From AV40 sp963817335 (lineage in GTDB: Bacteria; Verrucomicrobiota; Verrucomicrobiia; Chthoniobacterales; UBA10450): 64,000 nt of DNA. The notes below the pieces were generated by a model. It saw only the letters and a list, made by a program, of their open reading frames with translations. It made no database searches and was not told where the DNA came from. Location: contig CAWFNX010000005.1 in NCBI GenBank assembly GCA_963817335.1, positions 744,001 to 808,000 of the forward strand, given 5' to 3'. The position numbers were made by a program, and so were the translations under genes. Positions 1 to 9,314 of the stretch are shown in pieces (the stretch's first letter is position 1; each line of letters begins with the position of its first letter).

Positions 1-40
1 CTAATAATTGAACTAAAGCTTCGACGAAAAGTTGCTCGAA

Positions 41-1075
41 TTATTCGGTCACGCTCACCGCGGAATACTTGGGATAGCCGGTCACGCAAAGGTCAGGCCC
101 GATTTTTTCAAATCGGATCCGGTCCAAACGCGCGCTCTCCGATGTCGACCGTGAGCCATTGCCGGCAAATGCAGTCACGCCGCCGCCGCTGAAAATTGGC
201 GCAATGTAAATTTGCACCTTGTCGATCAAACGTTGATCCAGTGCGTGCCCCAGAACATCGCCGCCGCCTTCGATGGTGACGCTTACCACGTCTTTTTTTC
301 CAAGATCGGCTAAAACAGCCCCCAACGGTTCATCGCGATAAACTAACGTTTGCTTCGCGTTACGGTCGGTGAAAACGCGAGCACGGCGTGGAAGTTTCCC
401 CGAACGCGTCATCACCACCCGAATGGGTTGGCGAGAAGCGCCAGCGTTACGAACCGTCAAACGGGGATTGTCGATTCTGAGCGTTTCAGCCCCGATCAGT
501 ATCGCGTCGCTTTGTGTGCGTAATGTTTGAGCATCGCGCCGCGCCGCGGCGCTGGTGATCCATCGCCCTTCACCTTTCGGCAAAGTCAGGCGCCCATCCA
601 GGCTCATTCCACATTTTGCAGTTACGAATGGGATCCCAGTCGCTATCCACTTATTAAACGCTTCGTTTAGACGGGCGCACTCTTCCGCGAGCACACCGCT
701 GCGGATTTCGATTTCAGCGTTCTGCAAGATTTCCAGTCCCCGACCGCGATGCCGCGGATTCGGGTCCGCCATGCCGATTACGACCGCCTTTACCCCTGAC
801 CGAATGATTGCCTCGGTACATGCGCCAGTGCGACCGACCGACGAACATGGTTCGAGCGTGACATACAAGACCGCACCTTTTGGCACCGACTGTTTGAAAC
901 GCCGCAGACATTCGATCTCTGCATGGGGCAGGCCGGCGCGGCGATGGTGCCCCCGGGAGACGATTCGGCTGCCTAAGACGAGGACGGCACCCACCGCCGG
1001 ATTTGGACTGGTTTGGCCGGCTGATTTTTTTGCCTCGCGCAATGCCTCGCGCATGAACCGTTCGTCATTATTCAT
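41..1075 (-). CDS. ribD: Bifunctional diaminohydroxyphosphoribosylaminopyrimidine deaminase / 5-amino-6-(5-phosphoribosylamino)uracil reductase
   Basis: RibD catalyses the deamination and then the reduction step of riboflavin synthesis in the cytoplasm. The N-terminal deaminase domain has the zinc motif PHAE and the matching EPCSSVGRTGAC. The C-terminal reductase domain starts near TAKCGMSLDGR. The open frame continues upstream to 1570, antisense to recA, but family homology begins only at MNNDERFMREAL, so I place the start at 1075 (344 aa, normal family length). It is divergent from recA across about 105 bp that must hold both promoters; I saw no clear -35/-10 pair or LexA-like palindrome there. 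No other riboflavin gene is adjacent. Confidence 0.95.
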   Translation of the reverse strand: MNNDERFMREALREAKKSAGQTSPNPAVGAVLVLGSRIVSRGHHRRAGLPHAEIECLRRFKQSVPKGAVLYVTLEPCSSVGRTGACTEAIIRSGVKAVVIGMADPNPRHRGRGLEILQNAEIEIRSGVLAEECARLNEAFNKWIATGIPFVTAKCGMSLDGRLTLPKGEGRWITSAAARRDAQTLRTQSDAILIGAETLRIDNPRLTVRNAGASRQPIRVVMTRSGKLPRRARVFTDRNAKQTLVYRDEPLGAVLADLGKKDVVSVTIEGGGDVLGHALDQRLIDKVQIYIAPIFSGGGVTAFAGNGSRSTSESARLDRIRFEKIGPDLCVTGYPKYSAVSVTE

Positions 1076-1180
1076 TTGAACGATGTAATATTCGGTGTCG
1101 AGCGGCTCGCGCAAATCTTTCGCTTTTCTACTTGGCGAATCTGTCGCGCCCGACTTACTTAGAGAAAACCCCCAAACACT

Positions 1181-2218
1181 ATGGCCACCAAAACTGAAGA
1201 GAAATCCGGTGCCGACAAGGTAACCGCAGCCCGAAACAAGAATCTCGACCTCGCTATCCAGCAGATTGCAAAAGACTATGGCGAAGGCGCAATCATGAGG
1301 CTGGGCGCCGAAAAGATCGTCGATATCGATGTTATTCCGACCGGGAACATTCTGATCGACCGCGCCCTCGGCGTCGGGGGATTCCCTCGCGGCCGGGTCG
1401 TGGAAGTTTACGGCCCCGAATCTTCGGGCAAAACCACTCTCACCCTGACGGTGATTGCGCAGGCCCAAAAACGTGGCGGCTTGGCCGCGTTTATCGACGT
1501 CGAACACGCGCTCGATCCGCAATACGCCAAAAAACTCGGTGTGAACCTGGACGATCTCCTGGTTTCCCAACCGAGCTCAGGCGAAGAAGCGCTCCGAATC
1601 TGCGAAACGCTGATCCGTTCCAACTCGCTTGACGTTATCGTCGTCGATTCGGTCGCCGCGCTGGTTACCCGCGCGGAACTGGAAGGCGAGATCGGCGACA
1701 CGACGGTTGGCGCGCAAGCGCGTCTGATGAGCGCGGCCCTGCGAAAACTCACGTCGCTGATTTCAAAGGCCCGAACCTGCTGCGTTTTTACCAACCAAAT
1801 CCGGGAAAAAATCGGGGTGATGTTTGGCAATCCCGAGACCACGCCGGGCGGTAAAGCACTGAAGTTCTATGCCAGCGTCAGGATTGATATCCGCCGCATC
1901 GGCGCGATTAAGCAGACCGACGGCAGTGTCACCGGCAATCGCACCAGAGTGAAAGTGGTGAAGAACAAAGTGGCGCCGCCTTTCACCGAGGCCGAGTTCG
2001 ATATCATGTACAACGAGGGAATCTCGACGACCGGATCGCTTCTCGATCTCGCGCTGGAAAAGCAGATAATCGAAAAACGGGGTTCATGGCTGAATTACAA
2101 AGGCACGCAGCTTGCCCAGGGCCGCGACGCCGCCAAGGAAGTGTTGAAGGATGACCCGAAACTTTATTCGGAAATCGAGGCCGCGGTGCAAGCTAAATTG
2201 AACGAGGACAAGGATTAA
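1181..2218 (+). CDS. recA: Recombinase RecA
   Basis: RecA is the DNA-dependent ATPase that forms filaments on single-stranded DNA for homologous recombination and SOS induction. The 345 aa product has the Walker A motif GPESSGKTT at about residues 78-86, a Walker B region with VIVVDSVAAL, and the conserved loop around TNQIREKIGVMFGNPETTPGG. The length is standard. The start ATG follows a poor Shine-Dalgarno. A secreted TPR protein begins 16 bp downstream and may share the transcript. Confidence 0.98.
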   Translation: MATKTEEKSGADKVTAARNKNLDLAIQQIAKDYGEGAIMRLGAEKIVDIDVIPTGNILIDRALGVGGFPRGRVVEVYGPESSGKTTLTLTVIAQAQKRGGLAAFIDVEHALDPQYAKKLGVNLDDLLVSQPSSGEEALRICETLIRSNSLDVIVVDSVAALVTRAELEGEIGDTTVGAQARLMSAALRKLTSLISKARTCCVFTNQIREKIGVMFGNPETTPGGKALKFYASVRIDIRRIGAIKQTDGSVTGNRTRVKVVKNKVAPPFTEAEFDIMYNEGISTTGSLLDLALEKQIIEKRGSWLNYKGTQLAQGRDAAKEVLKDDPKLYSEIEAAVQAKLNEDKD

Positions 2219-2234
2219 GCCTTCTAAAACCAAC

Positions 2235-3863
2235 ATGATCTATCGATTTGTCCCCGCGCTCGTTTTCTTTTTCACTTTAGCCACCGCGAACGCGGCCACG
2301 CCGAATCCGGGAGCGCCGGTTCGATTGATTCCCGGTTTGGGCAATGTCCATCATCCGGTCTCGACCAAGAACAAGGAGGCGCAGCAGTTTTTCGATCAGG
2401 GCTTGAACCTCGTCTACGGGTTTAATCACGATGAAGCCCGTCGTTCTTTCATGCGCGCGGCCGAGCTCGATCCAAAACTGGCAATGGCGCACTGGGGCGT
2501 CGCGCTGACACTCGGACCAAATTACAATCTGCCGGTTGATCCGGAGCGGGAGCGCGCCGGTTATGATGCCGCCCAGCGCGCCGTCGCGCTCAAGCAAAAC
2601 GCGTCCGAGCCGGAGCAGGCCTACATCGACGCGCTTGTCGTCCGCTATTCCAACGACCCGAATGCGGATCTGCACGCCCTCGACCAGGCCTACAGCGACG
2701 CGATGCGTAAATTATCGGCGCGTTATCCGGACGATCTCGACGCCGCCACTCTTTTTGCCGAGAGCATGATGAATTTGAATCCGTGGAAGCTTTGGACTGC
2801 TGATGGCAAAGCCGCTGAAGGAACCGATGAAATCGTTTCCGTGCTCGAATCAGTTTTGAAACGCGACCCGAACCATCTCGGCGCAAACCATTATTACATT
2901 CACGCGGTTGAAGCGTCTACACACCCCGAGCGGGCATTGCCGAGCGCCGAACGAATCGGAAAACTTGCGCCGGCTGCCGGTCATCTGGTTCACATGCCCG
3001 CGCACATTTACTCGCGCGTTGGCGATCATCCGGCCTCGGCGCATTGCAATGAGCTTGCCATTGCCGCCGATAAAAAATTCCTCGGGACAACGCAGGAGCA
3101 AGGCGTTTATCGACTGATGTACTACAGCCACAACATGCATTTCCTGGCATTCGCTGCCTGCATGGATGGAAATTTTGCTGAAGCGCGCGATGCAGCGGCA
3201 AAGTTGGTATCAAACGTCGCACCTGGTGTGAAAGCGATGCCCGAGCTAGAAGGATTTCTACCCACTCCGATGATCGTGCTGTTCGCGTTTGAGCGCTGGA
3301 ACGATCTTCTGAAATTCCCCGCGCCAGACGCTTCATTGGTCATCACCAACGCGATCCGGCATTCGTTTCGTGGCATTGCGTTCGCCAACACCGGCAAAAC
3401 CGCGGAAGCCGAACAGGAACAGAAGCAGTTCCACGATTCCATTTCGAAAATACCCGCTGACACGATGTACGATCCGCTGAACAAAGCGGCCGAGGTGATC
3501 AAAGTCTACGAGTATGTCCTGAGTGGTGCGGTTGCGCGCAGCCGTGGCGACAACCCCGCGGCGATTGAATCTCTGAAACAAGCCACCGCGGCGGAAGACG
3601 CCCTCAATTACAGCGAGCCGCCTTCGTGGTATCCGCCGGTGCGCCCAATGCTTGGAAGACTTCTGCTCGCGAACAATCAGGCGGCAGAAGCGGAGAAGGT
3701 GTTCCGCGAGGATCTCGAGCGGAATCCGCGGCATGGCCGTGCTCTTGGCGGTTTGCGCGATACATTAAAGGCCCAAAATCGAGAATACGAAGCCGATCAA
3801 ATCGATCGGCAATTTCGCGCGGCCTGGAAAGTTGCTGAGTCCACGAACGCATCCCCGCGCTAA
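2235..3863 (+). CDS. Secreted tetratricopeptide-repeat protein
   Basis: A 542 aa protein with a Sec signal peptide (MIYRFVPALVFFFTLATANAA) followed by helical repeats of TPR type, for example around FNHDEARRSFMRAAELDP and the C-terminal NNQAAEAEKVFREDLERNP. It keeps histidine-rich segments such as GANHYYIHAVEAS and HMPAHIYSRVGDH, typical of a conserved family of large TPR proteins in soil bacteria whose role is unknown. It follows recA by 16 bp on the same strand. Periplasmic location is inferred; no catalytic motif was recognised. Confidence 0.8.
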   Translation: MIYRFVPALVFFFTLATANAATPNPGAPVRLIPGLGNVHHPVSTKNKEAQQFFDQGLNLVYGFNHDEARRSFMRAAELDPKLAMAHWGVALTLGPNYNLPVDPERERAGYDAAQRAVALKQNASEPEQAYIDALVVRYSNDPNADLHALDQAYSDAMRKLSARYPDDLDAATLFAESMMNLNPWKLWTADGKAAEGTDEIVSVLESVLKRDPNHLGANHYYIHAVEASTHPERALPSAERIGKLAPAAGHLVHMPAHIYSRVGDHPASAHCNELAIAADKKFLGTTQEQGVYRLMYYSHNMHFLAFAACMDGNFAEARDAAAKLVSNVAPGVKAMPELEGFLPTPMIVLFAFERWNDLLKFPAPDASLVITNAIRHSFRGIAFANTGKTAEAEQEQKQFHDSISKIPADTMYDPLNKAAEVIKVYEYVLSGAVARSRGDNPAAIESLKQATAAEDALNYSEPPSWYPPVRPMLGRLLLANNQAAEAEKVFREDLERNPRHGRALGGLRDTLKAQNREYEADQIDRQFRAAWKVAESTNASPR

Positions 3864-3906
3864 GCTTCCTGACACAAATTCAGCCTGAGGTTTTCAGGTC
3901 TTCCGA

Positions 3907-3935
3907 ATTCGTGTTTATTCGTGTTCATTCGTGGT
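3907..3935 (+). repeat. Short tandem repeat upstream of alaS
   Basis: ATTCGTG occurs three times with a 10-base period (starting at 3907, 3917 and 3927), ending 10 bases before the alaS start codon. It lies where a ribosome-binding site or leader hairpin would be; the only purine-rich stretch after it is GGTGAGAAG. Confidence 0.7.
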
Positions 3936-3945
3936 GAGAAGCTCT

Positions 3946-6764
3946 ATGACCTCGGCCCAGATCCGCCAATCGTTTCTCGATTTCTTCCGCGAGAAGAAGC
4001 ACACCATCGTGCCGTCGTCCCCACTTTTGCCCGACGCTCCGAATCTGCTTTTCACCAACGCGGGCATGAACCAGTTCGTGCCGATTTTTTTGGGACAACA
4101 AAAGCCCCAATGGAAGCCGCCCCGCGTGACCGACACCCAGAAATGCATTCGCGCCGGCGGCAAACACAACGATCTCGACGACGTCGGACTCGATACTTAT
4201 CACCACACGTTTTTCGAAATGCTCGGGAACTGGAGTTTTGGCGATTATTTTAAGAAGGAAGCAATCGAATGGGCGTGGGAACTGGTGGTTGAGTGTTGGA
4301 AATTTCCCGCGCAACGGCTTTACGCGACGGTTTACAAACCGGGGCCCGGCGATCCGAGCGAGTTCGATCAGGAAGCGCACGATCATTGGGCGCGGTTGTT
4401 TCGAGATGCGGATCTCGACCCCAAGATCCACGTCCTTGGTTTTGGGAAAACCGACAATTTTTGGATGATGGGCGACACCGGCCCGTGCGGACCATGTTCC
4501 GAGCTCCATGTCGATCTAACTCCGGACGGTGACACTCGCGGCGCGCTGGTGAACAGAACGATCCGCGTTGTATCGAGATTTGGAACCTGGTGTTCATTCA
4601 GTTCAACGCCAACCCGGACGGAACGTTCACGCCCCTGCCGCAACGACATGTCGATACCGGAATGGGTTTCGAGCGCGCGACGGCAATTATTCAGGGAACG
4701 AAAAATCTCACTGATTTTTCCGGCACGGTTTCGAATTACGAGACCGACGTGTTCCGCCCGATTTTCGACGAGATCGAAAAACTCAGCGGCAAAAAATACG
4801 CAAGCACGCTGCCGATTGTAGGGCGTCTCGGTGAGACGCCGGCGGCTGACACAGCCGCCCTACAACAAATCCAGATCGATATCGCGTTTCGGGTGGTCGC
4901 CGATCACATCCGCGCGCTCAGTTTTGCCATCGCTGACGGAATCATTCCCTCGAACGAGGGACGTGGTTATGTGTTGCGTCGCATTTTGCGCCGCGCAGTG
5001 CGGTATGGTCGCTCGTTAGGTTTCCACGAACCGTTCTTTTTCAAACTGGTCGACGTTGTAGCCAAAACGATGGGCGGCTTCTTTCCGGAACTCGAGAAAA
5101 AGCAAAAACACGTCGAGGAAACGATCAAGCGCGAAGAAGAATCGTTTAACAAGACGCTCGATAAAGGAATCGAGATGTTTGAGCGCGAAGCGACAACCGA
5201 AAAATCGACAATTTCCGGAGCTTTCGCGTTTCGACTCTATGACGAGCAGGGCTTTCCGCTGGATCTAACCGAGTTAATGGCGCGCGAGCGTGGATTAAGC
5301 GTCGATGTGGTTGGTTTTGAAAAATTGATGGACGAGCAGCGCGAACGCGCGCGCAAAGCTCGAAAAAAAGAAACGATCGCGGTTGAAGGAGAGATCGCCG
5401 CAAAGCCTACCAGATTTCTTGGCTACGATTTTTTGGAAACAGAGGCCGTTGTGGAAACGGTTTTGCCCGGCAGTAAGCCGGACGAGCTGAGCATCGTTCT
5501 GGATCAAACAGCCTCCTATGCCGAGAGCGGCGGGCAGGTCGGCGACCGCGGATTACTGCACGTTCCGGGACATGACCGCACCGAAGTCGGACAGATGCAG
5601 GTCGTCGACACGCAAAAACGAGGCAATGTTTTCATTCACCGTGCTCGGGTAATTATGGGGCGCGCGCCGGAACCGGGCGAAGCTGTTCGCGTCGCGATCG
5701 ATCTGGATCGAAGGAAAATGATTCAAGGCCATCACACTGTGACCCATTTGTTGCACTGGGCCCTTCATCAAGTCGTTAGTAAAGATGCGACGCAGAAGGG
5801 GAGTTATGTCGGTCCCGACAAATTAACTTTCGACTTTTCGAGCGCACCGCTGACGCCGCAACAAAAGCACGAGGTCGAGCGGCTGGTGAACGAAAAGATT
5901 GAGGAGAGCGCGCCGGTTTCGTGGACAGAAATTCCATACGAGCAAGCGAAACAGCGAAAAGAGATCCAGCAATTTTTCGGCGAAAAATACGGCGACCTTG
6001 TTCGCGTTGTTCAAATTGGTGGCGACGCAAAGAAATTGAACGGTTACTCGATGGAGTTGTGTGGTGGCACCCACGTCAAGTCGACGAGCGAGATTGGCGC
6101 GTTTCGAATTGTGAAAGAGGAAGCGATCGCTGCCGGCACGCGACGTATTGAAGCGGTCGCGGGTGATGCGGCGCGGGTCTGGGCGAAAGAGGAAGCGCAG
6201 CGTCAGCAGGAACGATTTGAGATCCTGGCGCGAAAGAAACCGGATATTACGCCGCTGCCGGTTTTCACCGACACGGTGCAAACGAACAAGGTGCTGGAGC
6301 AGATCGACGCGCGCGCGGCGCATCTGGAAAAATTGGATGCCGATGTGCGCGAATGGGAAAAGAAGCACGCCAAACAAGCGGAAGCGGAATTGCAGAGTCG
6401 GAGCGCGCAGATTGCCAACGAGCTGGCGCTTTCGAAAGCCGGGCAGAAGATTTGTGTCGCCAAGATCCCGGAAGCCGACGGAAAATTGCTGCAGGCGGTG
6501 GCCGATGCGCTGAAAACGAAATTCGCCGGACCAATTGTTCTCGCCGGAGTGAAAGACGGCCGCGTCGCGCTGGTGGCGATGGTTCCGAAGGACCAGGTGT
6601 CAAAGATCCAGGCGAACAAAATCATCCAGGCGATCGCGCCGCTTGTTGGTGGTAAGGGCGGCGGTCGTCCGGAAAATGCGCAGGGTGGCGGGACGGACCC
6701 GAGAAAGATCGACCAGGCGGTGATGGAAGCGCACCAGCTGCTGGTGGCGGCGCTCAGTTCTTAG
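3946..6764 (+). CDS. alaS: Alanine--tRNA ligase, frameshifted
   Basis: AlaRS charges tRNA-Ala and edits mischarged Ser/Gly. The first part (from MTSAQIRQSFLDFFREKKH) carries class II motif 1 (LLFTNAGMNQFVPIF) and TDTQKCIRAGGKHNDLDDVG. The remainder continues in another frame with IWNLVFIQFNANPDG, the editing motif GHHTVTHLLHWAL, the zinc ligand region CGGTH, and a C-terminal DHHA1-like domain ending in GGGRPENAQGGGTDP. The frames join at about 4554-4556, where one A appears to be missing (GTG AAC AG AAC instead of GTG AAC AAG AAC). The gene is essential, so a sequence error is more likely than a true null. It also carries an in-frame palindromic insertion at 4817-4864. Confidence 0.93.
4817..4864 (+). 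repeat. Two-hairpin palindromic element inserted in frame in alaS
   Basis: A 48-bp element bounded by TGTAGGG and CCCTACA. It has an inner hairpin GGCGTCT-CGGTG-AGACGCC and a second GGCGGCTG-ACA-CAGCCGCC. It is exactly 16 codons, read as roughly IVGRLGETPAADTAALQ, between KKYASTLP and IDIAFRVVADHIRAL, where other AlaRS proteins have a short loop. The same architecture recurs in tsaD and in intergenic regions of this window. Confidence 0.85.
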
Positions 6765-6787
6765 GGGGCGCCGCCTTTCCGCCAAGG

Positions 6788-7339
6788 CTACGGCGTGCCA
6801 AGGCTCGCGCTCGGGGTACGCGCGTGTTTTACGAGCAGCTTCGGATTTTTGCCGTCGATCGACATCCGATAAATCGACGGCTCCTTTTCGTTTTCTTTTT
6901 GGATGATGCAAAGAAATTCGCTGGGGCTTAGCCAAACCGGCTCCCAAACAAAATCGTTCTTGCCCGTTACCCGCACTGCTTTCTCAGCCCCGAGATCGAA
7001 TTTCTCGATCGCCGGCTGCGGACCGTCCCAGTTTTTGCGTTGGTGCTCGGCGCCGCAATCGACATCCATCAGGGCGGTTTTGCCGTCGGCCACTGCGATT
7101 CGGCGCTCCGGACCGGGCCGGTTCTTGGCATCGCCTTCGGTATTAAACGCGATTCGGGTACCGTCCGGTGAGATGTCGGGAAGCGCACCGTTCGCGACTT
7201 TCTTCGTGTGCGTCCCATCGAGGTCGGCAACGAAAATATTCTCGCCCTGCTCGTAGGCGATTTTTCGCGGCGAGGCAGCGAACGCAACGGTTGCGCCGAA
7301 GACAATTAACAGTGTTGAGGACAGGGTTTTTCGATTCAT
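6788..7339 (-). CDS. Secreted TolB-like beta-propeller fragment protein
   Basis: A 183 aa protein starting MNRKTLSSTLLIVFGATVAFA, a clear Sec signal peptide. It then shows WD40/TolB-type blades: KIAYEQGENIFVADLDG, LPDISPDGTRIAFNTEG and WEPVWLSPSEFLCIIQ. It is much shorter than TolB (about 430 aa), with only about three blades, so it is a small periplasmic propeller-like protein or a truncated relative. Its ATG overlaps the stop of the upstream DUF3667 gene (ATGA at 7336-7339), implying translational coupling. Its 3' end runs into a CCAAGGCTACGG repeat (about 6775-6805). The open frame extends to 7693, but that part is antisense to the neighbour. Confidence 0.7.
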   Translation of the reverse strand: MNRKTLSSTLLIVFGATVAFAASPRKIAYEQGENIFVADLDGTHTKKVANGALPDISPDGTRIAFNTEGDAKNRPGPERRIAVADGKTALMDVDCGAEHQRKNWDGPQPAIEKFDLGAEKAVRVTGKNDFVWEPVWLSPSEFLCIIQKENEKEPSIYRMSIDGKNPKLLVKHARTPSASLGTP

Positions 7340-8520
7340 GGGATTGCAAGAGTGACGAAGAACGTTGCTGCCAGTGCAAGGAATAAGACCATCAGATAAA
7401 TCAACCCGCCGGTAAAAAACTTGAGCGTGCTGATGAACCAGCCTTGCCGGTAAACGTATCGGATCGACAGGAAAATCTGAATCACGAATGTGATCCAGAG
7501 GAGAGCGATGCTCCAATCCGCGAACGTTCCTGGAATGATGCGATTGAGACCCATGGTCGCGAGCACAATCAACATGATGCCGGTGTATAAGAAGGAATGA
7601 ACGTGGAGCGCATAAATCAGGTGATCGATGTAGAAGACACGTCGTCGGATGTAGAGCAATTTCAGGACAAGCGCGAATAAGGGAATACAGCAAAGCATCA
7701 TGTAAGGCAGGTTGCTGAACAGCGTGGTGATAAACAGCCCCATTTTTGTTCCGTGCTCGCCCATCTTGTCCTTGGCCCGCGCCTCCAGCCAGCGCTCGAA
7801 CGGCGTCGTCGATTTGTCGTCATCGAATACGACGAACGGGCGATCTCCAATCGCGCCATATTCACGTCGGTTCGATTCTCCTGGCGAACCGGTTGCGCTT
7901 GCTTCGGGCGACGCTGTCGCAACAGGCGAAGCCGACGCTCTCGGTGAGGGATTCGGTTTGGTCAAAGAATCCAGCACCGCCTCTGCTTTTCGGCGCTGGT
8001 CGGGCGAAAGATTGTCCTGGTCCAGCTCCTTCTGAATCTCGTTGCGTTTTTCCGAAATCGCCGCCGCAACGTCTGCGCGGTTCTTGTCTGAAATCTTGCC
8101 CGGCTCGAAACGCAGTCCCTTCGCTCCGTAGTTTACCGCGAAGAAAAAAACCACGCTGGCGAGAAGGTACAAACGCAGTGGGTGCACATGACGCACTCGC
8201 TTGCCGCTGACGAATTCGTTGGTCAGGCGCCACGGTCTGGTGATCAGGAGGCCGAGTGTGCCGAAGAATTTCGAATCCCAGTTCAGAAACTCGTTGAGAA
8301 CATCGAGCACGACGTGGCCAAATGAGCGCCGATAATCGATCGCTGCTTGTCCGCACTGTGGGCAATAATGTGCGGTCAATTTCGTCCCGCAGTTCTCACA
8401 ATGGGTAAAGGGCGGTAGTTCTTGGCCTTTGTGTCGCCGTAGCCAGCCGCGCTGAGATCGCCGCTCGATCGCGGAGATCGCGGTATCGCCGAGAATGATT
8501 TTCGCCGGTTCATCCGACAT
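7336..8520 (-). CDS. DUF3667-type zinc-ribbon membrane protein
   Basis: A 394 aa protein with an N-terminal zinc ribbon (C41, C44, C53, C56 in CENCGTKLTAHYCPQCGQ), then the DUF3667-like stretch RSFGHVVLDVLNEFLNWDSK and about five hydrophobic segments. Between the first membrane segment and the rest is a long charged, Ser/Pro/Ala-rich insert with repeated ASASP-like motifs. DUF3667 proteins are membrane proteins of unknown function. It forms a coupled pair with the downstream propeller protein through an ATGA overlap. Confidence 0.75.
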   Translation of the reverse strand: MSDEPAKIILGDTAISAIERRSQRGWLRRHKGQELPPFTHCENCGTKLTAHYCPQCGQAAIDYRRSFGHVVLDVLNEFLNWDSKFFGTLGLLITRPWRLTNEFVSGKRVRHVHPLRLYLLASVVFFFAVNYGAKGLRFEPGKISDKNRADVAAAISEKRNEIQKELDQDNLSPDQRRKAEAVLDSLTKPNPSPRASASPVATASPEASATGSPGESNRREYGAIGDRPFVVFDDDKSTTPFERWLEARAKDKMGEHGTKMGLFITTLFSNLPYMMLCCIPLFALVLKLLYIRRRVFYIDHLIYALHVHSFLYTGIMLIVLATMGLNRIIPGTFADWSIALLWITFVIQIFLSIRYVYRQGWFISTLKFFTGGLIYLMVLFLALAATFFVTLAIP

Positions 8521-8621
8521 GGCGTGCGAGGTTACTGAATAACGCCCGTGGCGTCCATGCTTGGCTTGTAAGGCCGTGCCTGTCTTGACGGGAAGAAATC
8601 GCCCGATTTACAACCACCCGC

Positions 8622-8849
8622 ATGACAACATTCAAAATCACGATCCTCGGTTTGGTAGCAATTTGCGCATTCAACGTGTCGGCTCGGGCGGAACAACCGC
8701 ACATGCGCCGTGCCCTGGAGCATCTCCGCGCTGCGCGCGCAGAGCTTCAGGCGGCTGAACACAACAAGGGCGGCTGGCGTGTCCGCGCGCTTGAAAATAC
8801 CGATCGCGCCATCCACGAAACGGAAAACGGCATGGCCGTTGGCAGATAA
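8622..8849 (+). CDS. Small secreted helical protein
   Basis: A 75 aa protein with signal peptide MTTFKITILGLVAICAFNVSARA and a short amphipathic helical body (RALEHLRAARAELQAAEHNKG). Small proteins of this layout occur in many Gram-negative bacteria without known function. A strong intrinsic terminator follows at 8868, which supports a short monocistronic transcript. Likely periplasmic. Confidence 0.65.
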   Translation: MTTFKITILGLVAICAFNVSARAEQPHMRRALEHLRAARAELQAAEHNKGGWRVRALENTDRAIHETENGMAVGR

Positions 8850-8867
8850 TCAGGCAGTTATCACCCT

Positions 8868-8902
8868 AAAGCGGAGTTCGCCAACGCGGGCTCCGCTTTT
8901 TA
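8868..8902 (+). terminator. Intrinsic terminator
   Basis: Stem AAAGCGGAG pairs with CTCCGCTTT and runs into a T-rich tail. It lies between two convergent small genes and probably serves both. Confidence 0.8.
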
Positions 8903-8921
8903 TTGCCCAAGAAACTCGCTG

Positions 8922-9131
8922 CTAATTTCGCAAGAACCAAAGCGATGCTGAACCGACAATTCCAGCGCCCCAAAGCACAACGTCGTTGTTGACGAAATAG
9001 GGATAGATCATGAGGGCGAGACCGACAAAGATCGGGCCCCAAAGATTCATTCGCTTCCCGTAAGCGAAGGCGACGAATCCGACCGATCCGAAGATGAAGC
9101 CGCCAATTAGGTTTGCCGTGCCGAAGTTCAC
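8922..9131 (-). CDS. Small two-helix membrane protein
   Basis: A 69 aa, almost entirely hydrophobic protein with two or three membrane segments (LIGGFIFGSVGFVAFAYG; WGPIFVGLALMIYPYFV; GAGIVGSASLWFL). No family recognised beyond a general resemblance to small conserved membrane proteins. It is convergent with the small secreted protein gene and shares its terminator region. Confidence 0.6.
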   Translation of the reverse strand: MNFGTANLIGGFIFGSVGFVAFAYGKRMNLWGPIFVGLALMIYPYFVNNDVVLWGAGIVGSASLWFLRN

Positions 9132-9175
9132 GATGCCGGTCTACAGGAGCTAAAGCCGCGCCAAGGTAGGGGCGA

Positions 9176-9233
9176 TTACGCTCCCGCTAGTGCATTGGTA
9201 ATGTGCCCGCTGTTGGATTGCCGCAGAGCGGCA
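9176..9233 (-). repeat. Copy of the ACTAGCGGGAGCGTAA module
   Basis: On the minus strand it reads as a GCCGCTCTGCGGCAATC hairpin, a spacer with GGGCAC, then ACTAGCGGGAGCGTAA. The same module recurs at 49299, 49409, 53552, 56411, 58481 and 60301. Confidence 0.8.
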
Positions 9234-9314
9234 GAATTGCCCTTAACCGCCCGCCTGAGAACTTCGCGGTTGACCAGCCACAAGCCGGGGTGACACGATT
9301 CCGGAACTTTAGCC

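Noticed and set aside
1076..1180. LexA/SOS box before recA
   Set aside because: No convincing dyad of a known SOS type seen.
1076..1570. N-terminal 165-codon extension of ribD
   Set aside because: It is antisense to recA, has no RibD homology, and the deaminase domain starts at MNNDERF.
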